From: Phoronis australis | Lineage: Eukaryota > Phoronida > Phoronidae | DNA length: 64,000 bases | Reading direction: 5' to 3' | Assembly: GCA_002633005.1 (NCBI GenBank) | Contig: NMRA01000599.1 | Span: 89,954-153,953 of the forward strand | Shown here: one piece after another, positions 58,110-64,000 of the stretch | How the letters are laid out: every line of letters starts with the position of its first letter | Position numbering within the stretch: the first letter of the stretch is position 1 | Program-made: the position numbers and the translations under genes | The notes under the pieces: model-generated | Databases searched by the model: none | Seen by the model: the letters and a program-made list of their open reading frames with translations, nothing else | What the model was told of the DNA's origin: nothing

Positions 58110-58930
58110 CATAAAAATTTGTTAACGTTGCTCAGGAGGAATCCATTGAGAACGACGTCAAAGTTAGGACTATCATTCAATAATAATGTAACTTTAGTAG
58201 GGATATTATTACAAGAATTGAGAACATCAACAATTGATTGGTTTTCATTGAGTGCACGAAAGAGTGAGTCTCTCAGGTATTCGATGAGGGGACATTTGAA
58301 GAAAATATGAGGATAAGATTGATGGTCACCACATTTACAGTTTGGAGAAACTTTCCTAAAGTTATGCCTAAACTTGCCAGAATTGAGGAAAAGACCACAT
58401 CTTTATCTTTACAATGCTATTTCGTTATCGCGGGGAAGGGAGAATTAAGTTAAGGGTGCTGAGCTATCAAAAGTGTGAAAAACAGTTCTAAAATTATTTT
58501 TTATACTCGTAAATGAGTTGGTTGCTTTCCTTAACAGATACTGGAAGAGAATTCCATTCCAGGTGTTGATGCACATCGTGACTGTAGACCTTCTGAATGC
58601 CTGACTGAATTGCATTTGGGGTGGAGGATCTCAAATTACTACGATGGCCTTGTCTAGTGTATAGATCAAATATTTTTTTGACAGAGGCGTTGTTGACGTT
58701 GTTTATTTCTTTGAAAGTAAATGTGGTCATGTGAAGATTGCGTAGAGTAGACAGTTTGGGCCACTTGAGACTATTCAAAACCTTAACACTATTAGATCCC
58801 GTGTAAGCTCCGGCTATGAGTAAGGCAGCTTGATACTGTAATTTCTCCAAATGTTGTATTGCACACGTATTGGCCGACTCATATATGATATCACAATAAT
58901 CGATGATTTGAACAAAACTTCTAAATGTTT
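58110..58930 (-). mobile_element. LINE remnant, C-terminal ORF2 region
   Basis: On the minus strand the sequence reads FVQIIDYCDIIYESANTC, then EKLQYQAALLIAGAYTGSN and SLKWPKLSTLRN, the connection region after the reverse transcriptase. A break near 58490-58390 follows. A final segment then reads NCKCGDHQSYPHIFFKCPL, a C-C-H-C knuckle typical of the ends of LINE proteins. The catalytic domain is missing and the frame is interrupted, so the element is inactive. Confidence 0.7.
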
Positions 58931-59634
58931 AGAATTCCGATGACGAGAGACAAGCTTAAGTGGGTTAATTAGTTTCTGAGTTTTTGTACGAGCTCCCGAA
59001 CGTGAGGTGTGAATGAGAGTTTTACATCTAACAGAAACAAAGACTTACTCAGCAAACTTCTTGTAAGTAGAACTTTCTGACCTTGCAAGAACCTAGAATC
59101 TTCTGTGAGATGGTCTCCGGTGAACTATTTCTTCAGTACATCGAAGCAGGACTTACTAGCTTCCCTGCCAATTTCCATGTGACAGGTTATATGGCTGCTA
59201 GCTAGACTATAATAATTCTCTTAGCAAAAACACGATTCCATTTCCCCGAGAACTGTCATGAGTTTGTGCACCATTGTCACAAACAAGATGGCAGAGTAAC
59301 AACACAACGGTGTGTTGTAAACAAGGTGCTATTTTTAGGCCCCTCATCAAGAAAATTCCTCCTACGATTTTCGCAATTTAACGCAGAGAACACAAATATC
59401 ATTTAAGCGGTTAACCCGAGTTACCATTTAAACGGTTAAACATTTCAAACATCACTATTTCACCCTCTGATCAACTAATGTAATCAGAATCAAAATTTCT
59501 GAACTTTCGATAGCTTCAACTCTTTAAGTCAAACTTATAGTTTTGCAGGAATACGGTTTATCTCATGATGCGTTCACTGGCAGAATCTTCGTCTCAATAA
59601 TCTTTACCTCACTGGGGTCACGAAATGTTTGTTT

Positions 59635-59880
59635 TTTGGACTCGACAGTAAATTTTATAAAGTACGCCAGTCACTTCATAGGGCCCCTTTCCCTGCAGGG
59701 GCTGCTTGTTGCTTTCAGTTGGCAACAAAGTCAAATCTTGGTCTACAATTTTCTCAGGCGACGATCTCGTGTCTTCTTGTCATAACGGGTCTTGTAGGCT
59801 TCACCAGTATTTCGCATGTTCTTCCGCATCAATTCGTACGTCTCTTCCAGACGATGGCGTAAGTTGAGGACATACTCATA
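59635..59880 (-). mobile_element. Ty3/gypsy integrase C-terminal fragment
   Basis: The minus strand reads YEYVLNLRHRLEET, YKTRYDKKTRDRRL and, after a frameshift, LTLLPTESNKQ and GPYEVTGVLYK. This is the familiar integrase tail order (YDKK, then LLPT-x-SNK, then GPY-V). It is frameshifted and truncated. Confidence 0.72.
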
Positions 59881-59917
59881 GTACAAAAAGGTAGACCCTT
59901 GGGAAAATTAGTAATAT

Positions 59918-59934
59918 GGGGGGGGGGGGGGGGN
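59918..59934. other. Poly-G run ending at a single N
   Basis: A G homopolymer of about 16 runs into N at 59934, a likely sequencing or assembly stall. Confidence 0.7.
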
Positions 59935-61034
59935 ACACACAGACTCGAGGTAAGGGTCTTCAAGTGCAAATTTGACGTAAAAACTCATATGGATGAACCA
60001 TAATGTACCCGAGCACACAATAACAGACACTAATCTCGAGTTCTCACAAAAGTAGAATAGAAAATACCAAAAATTATTTCGAGATCGATTTCGAATACAA
60101 AGATTGGACCCCTGGTCCTGAAACCCGGTCACCCGCTTTCCAGCAAAATTTCACCAGAAAGGTGACTTCTTAAACCTGAACACGTTACACGCATGTATAT
60201 TATTGCCTTCAATATTTTTATGAAATTTGCCTTTTAGGCTACCAAAATAATATGCTTCTAAAATAACTGTTTATTGGGTATAAAAATGGCGTAATAAATT
60301 CATAAAAGTGTTTGTGAAATCCCGAAAAATACGATAATAAATAGCATCACCGTGGAATTGAATAGAAGGAACAACGGATCACTTATAAGGATCCAGTTTG
60401 GAAAATGTTCACCTTAATAGCTAGGGTAGTCGCTTTGCATGCACTTTCATATGAAAAGTTGCGGTTACTGATCCCTGGTAAGCTAACTCAGTGGCTTTTT
60501 CAAAATCCATTTTCAAAACCCAGGTACGTCAGTGGAGTTTCTTGTGACTACCACTTCGGGGGAGCAAATTTCACCATCTTTAATCAAAATTCACCAATTT
60601 CCTAGAGGGTTTTGTCAGGTTTGCAACAGTTATCCAATACACTTTGCTGTTAGGGGCGCGTCGGGTGAAAGAGATTTTTCAGGATTTCAACCGGCATCTA
60701 AGTTGTCTGAATCATTATCATTTTTTGCAACATTAGCTTTTAATTGACAAAAAATCTTCTAAGAGGCGCCTCTTGAATGAACTAGAGGTTGTCGATTAGT
60801 TGCGAGACTTTCTAGAAATCGTAATTTACTCTAAGGAATTTTTAAGGGATTACTGAAGGCATGCGTGCAGATAATTGACGAGCAACCGGAAGAGCATGTG
60901 AGACTGAGCATCCCACGTGGGGATGGGGGCCCTCACTAAAAATTCAAGATTTATTCGTGTGATTGTGAAATCTGATTCATGCTTTTCTAATAGAAGTAAC
61001 AATGAGAAACCTATTATATATATTTTCATTATTA

Positions 61035-61838
61035 TATCAAAGCCATCAGGAAACGATTAGATACCTGGAGTATGCAGATGACTTACGTCTTCTGTAGCAC
61101 CGCTTCCAAGACTTGTGCACAAGGACAGCCGCACCGTCAGAGACTGCTAAACGAGTAGGTCTATCCATCAACACGGAGAAGACTAAGACGATGCGTATAC
61201 ATAGCAGACAAGTAAATAATATTATTCTGGACGGTGAAGAGATTGAAAATGTCTCAGAATTTACTTATCTGGGGAGTGTCGTTAGCACAAGTGGAGGAAC
61301 TGAAGAAGACATTAAAACACGCATCAAGAAAGCTCGTCAGGCACACGCTATGCTAAAGCCTGTATGGCGCTCAAAGATCTACTCACTCAAGTCAAAGTTA
61401 AAAATCTTCAACTCTTCTTTACGGTTCAGAGACATGGAGACTTTCAAAAACATTGGTTAATAGAGTCCAGGTCTTTGTAAATAGATGTCTGCGACAAATC
61501 CCTCAGATGAAATGGTCGAATAGAATCACAAATGAAGAGATTTGGCGAAAAACTGGGCATGAGAGGGTAAAGACTCAGATAAAGCGGCGAAAATGGAGGT
61601 GAGTGGGACACACCCTCAGAAAAGCTGACAAAAGCATCACAAAACAAGCCCTGTCCTGAAACCCGCAGGGAAGTCGTTGACGAGGCAGACCAGTCCAATG
61701 ACGTCGAGGAGGACAATGGAAGCCGAACTCCGTGAAACCGGATACAACATGCAGCAAATAAGACACATGGCAAACAACAGGATTCGAGGGCGTTCAGTCA
61801 CAGAAGCCCTATCCACCACGGGGTGGCAAGGGTTTTAA
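61035..61838 (+). mobile_element. LINE reverse-transcriptase remnant
   Basis: It reads YLEYADDLRLL (the YADD catalytic box at 61071-61082), then an in-frame TAG at 61095. AKRVGLSINTEKTKTMRI, FTYLGSVVSTSGGTEEDIK and KIYSLKSKLKIFNSS follow. Past a frame break come ITNEEIWRKTGHERVK, RRKWRW and STTGWQGF ending at 61838. This is a truncated non-LTR element of the kind often annotated with RTE-type endonucleases; it is dead. Confidence 0.78.
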
Positions 61839-62130
61839 GTCAAGTAAGTCATCAGGAATAGTGTCTTCGCGCAGTTCCCAAGTAGTCGAGTTCAAGATAT
61901 TCAAACTTCAATCCAAAGGCGGCGGTCAATGCTATTGGTTTTTGATACAATCTCACATTTTTGTTTGTTTGAGTCGCGTGTCTCGATTTAACATTAACAT
62001 GTTCTGTGGTATTCTTGACCATTTTAAAGTAGATGGTTAAGTAGTTTGTGAATAGTTGACAGTCCTAAAATTTGTGGAAGGACAAAGGGCCACCGGGCCG
62101 CTCCTCCAAGATAGGACACCGCTATATCAT

Positions 62131-62720
62131 AAAGGCTACTCGCTGGTTCCCTGCATGTCACTATGTGGTAGCCAGCACGCAGGTATCACTTAATTTTCCT
62201 CGGGAATTTTTTTACACCGGCGTTTGTGATTGGCTGGTCAAATTCACAACAGGCAGCACTTTACGCAAACAAACTGGCATGACTGATGGAGCAAGTGTAA
62301 ATGTGGTCTGTTGTACAGACAAATCGGTGCTTAACTTATGTTCAAGAAATGCGAATCCCAGAATGATTGTGGTTCTGCCTTTTCGGAGTGCATATTTCTA
62401 CTGTCGCTGACTTTTGTTTACTTTGCTGTCCTGTATTCATACAGTATGAATGACACACAGGTTAAACCGGCCAGATATGTGTTTATAGTATATGTAGTAT
62501 GTGCTTCAGGCTATTAAACATTACACTAGAAACAAAAAAGTTACTGCTACGCCACTTGCATGACAAGGCTAAAAATCGTTCATAGCCATTATCTCACTCT
62601 GTTGTGAAGCAAACCAATGACTGTCGAGGTTACATGGACCAATGACAAAAGCGCGTGCTACTGTGTGATACCTGCGTGCTGGTTAGCGGCACGCAGGGAA
62701 CCAGCGAGTAAAGGCTAATA
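62131..62720. mobile_element. Non-autonomous DNA element with ~55-bp inverted ends
   Basis: The left end 62132-62189 (CTCGCTGGTTCCCTGC...CCAGCACGCAGGTATCAC) is inverted at 62665-62717 (GTGATACCTGCGTGCTGG...GCAGGGAACCAGCGAG). The interior has no transposase. The ends differ by small indels, so it is old. Confidence 0.75.
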
Positions 62721-63624
62721 GCCATCATCGGATGACCCTCTACGAGGTGACCTTTCTTATCGTAAATGCCTGACGTACGTTGGGGTTTCCCTCCGCGAGT
62801 AGAAAAGGGTGTAAACAACTGGGAAAGAGTGGCTACGGATCAACGGGCCCCTCCTAAGGCCGGGACCCCTAAACATGAACAGATATATAATTTCAAAAAC
62901 AGAAAACGAGCAGCAACTGATGCTATTATCAGGGCCCCTCTCCATCATGTTCTCAATTATTATGAAGTGAAAAACAATTTCAACAAAAACAGAAAAAAAA
63001 AGAAAGCACAGAGGGGTCCCCGAATAGATAACTAAATAAACTGTCATCTTGAATGTAAAAACCAGAATCTATTTCCTCTGAAAATCTGTGTATAACATTA
63101 TTTAATTTTCTGACTTTCATAATGTGAAGGCGGTTATACGTCACGGAACACTATTAGTACTGGTGGAATCGACACAACACAGGTTTTTGATATAATTATT
63201 TAAAAATCGTTTTTCAGTGGCGTGATGTCAATTTTGACCCCTTGTTTTGCTCAAATGGTTAACAATATACCATATTCAATCAACGTTATATGCTACAGTA
63301 TTTATGTGACGCTACGAATAATAGTCAGTGCTATTATTTGGCCAGTAATTAGACTAGATCGCATGACGTGGGTATTTGATAACGTAATTACAATTGTGAC
63401 GTTCACGAAGAGAGTGCAAGAAGTTGTACATCGGTGCTCCATGTGCTGGGAAACATAAGAATTGTCAATCAGATTGCAAAACAAAGAAGGTGTAATGCCC
63501 AGTACCTGGCTTCAAATTTACTGACGGGTTCATTAACTAATTCTATTTTGAAGATTGGGATTGCAGTTTGACCAAATTATCGCAAAGTGCTCTCCTTGAA
63601 CCAAGGTTAAGGGGGAAGGGGGGG

Positions 63625-63667
63625 GGGGCACACAGGAAGTGCCTGGNGGCACACAGGAAGTGCCTGG
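63625..63667 (+). other. 20-bp duplication around a single N
   Basis: GGCACACAGGAAGTGCCTGG occurs on both sides of N at 63647, again the signature of an assembly join. A poly-G run precedes it. From 62840 to 64000 I see no supported gene. Confidence 0.75.
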
Positions 63668-64000
63668 TTACTAAAAATTTGAAATTCCTCTAAGTAATCT
63701 CCGTTTAATATATACACATTCATTCTGCAAGAAAGATTCTTTTGTTATAGCCGTGCTCCTTTGTGAAATTCAATAGAGGTTCAAATGGGCAAGGACAACG
63801 ATGAACCCAATATCCTATTTAATTTTTCAACTTCAAGTTCAGAAAAGCCTTTGGCTAGTAGCGGTTGGGACGTTTTAAACTGGCATGCAAAATAAAATTC
63901 TTCCTTCTACCTGAAAAATAAGCGGGTCCTTAGCCTGCGTCTCAGTCCAGGTGCTGCCCCCGTTAGGTCGACTCGGCTTGCATGTGATATCTGTTTCCCG

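Noticed and set aside
1-64000. CRISPR arrays, bacterial operons, intact rRNA or tRNA genes
   Set aside because: No spaced direct-repeat array, no intact cloverleaf and no rRNA-like sequence was seen; the DNA is clearly eukaryotic.

Overview
The window is nuclear DNA from an animal. It has long AT-rich introns with standard GT-AG splice sites, dense short mobile elements, AATAAA poly(A) signals and two recognisable spliced metazoan genes. The clear gene content is a POM121-type nucleoporin and a glycine-transporter-like SLC6 protein. Together with the many diverged LINE, Ty3/gypsy and MITE remnants, and with near-identical sequence copies flanking single-N assembly joins (a sign of a highly heterozygous diploid), this suggests a marine invertebrate, plausibly a deuterostome such as a hemichordate, echinoderm or cephalochordate. 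The species cannot be named from the sequence alone.

Layout. At 0.8-1.5 kb there are two phase-compatible minus-strand exons of an unidentified gene, which may share a CCAAT-box promoter with the next gene. At 3.7-18.8 kb a 12-exon plus-strand gene encodes a predicted 1326-residue POM121 orthologue: an N-terminal membrane anchor, the conserved SPVTVKIAPP block, basic NLS-like clusters, about 700 residues of FG repeats and the FSIGSGQ...RRR-KK tail. Its last intron holds an 8-copy 33-bp minisatellite that would also be a phase-neutral cassette exon. From 19 to 45 kb the sequence is mostly repeats: a decayed Ty3/gypsy 3' end with a MITE nested in its LTR, MITE families and foldbacks. Within it lie a candidate two-exon minus-strand gene for a small secreted six-cysteine peptide (29.2-31.8 kb), a half THAP zinc-finger exon (34.9 kb), a P2RX7-C-terminal-like fragment (36.1 kb) and a cytidine-deaminase-like fragment (40.2 kb).

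At 45.7-52.9 kb a four-exon plus-strand gene encodes a predicted 788-residue SLC6 transporter of the glycine/ATB0,+ clade. The ion-binding residues are intact, but a glutamate sits where relatives have the aromatic residue of TM6 that lines the substrate pocket. From 53 to 64 kb there is a small MGS-starting cysteine-rich ORF (56.5 kb), two LINE remnants (58 and 61 kb), a Ty3/gypsy integrase scrap (59.7 kb) and a 590-bp element with ~55-bp inverted ends (62.1-62.7 kb).

The genes do not form a functional unit. POM121 acts at the nuclear pore and the SLC6 protein at the plasma membrane. The most interesting points are the invertebrate-style POM121 gene with its possible minisatellite exon, the altered SLC6 pocket, and the unrecognised secreted cysteine-rich peptide gene.
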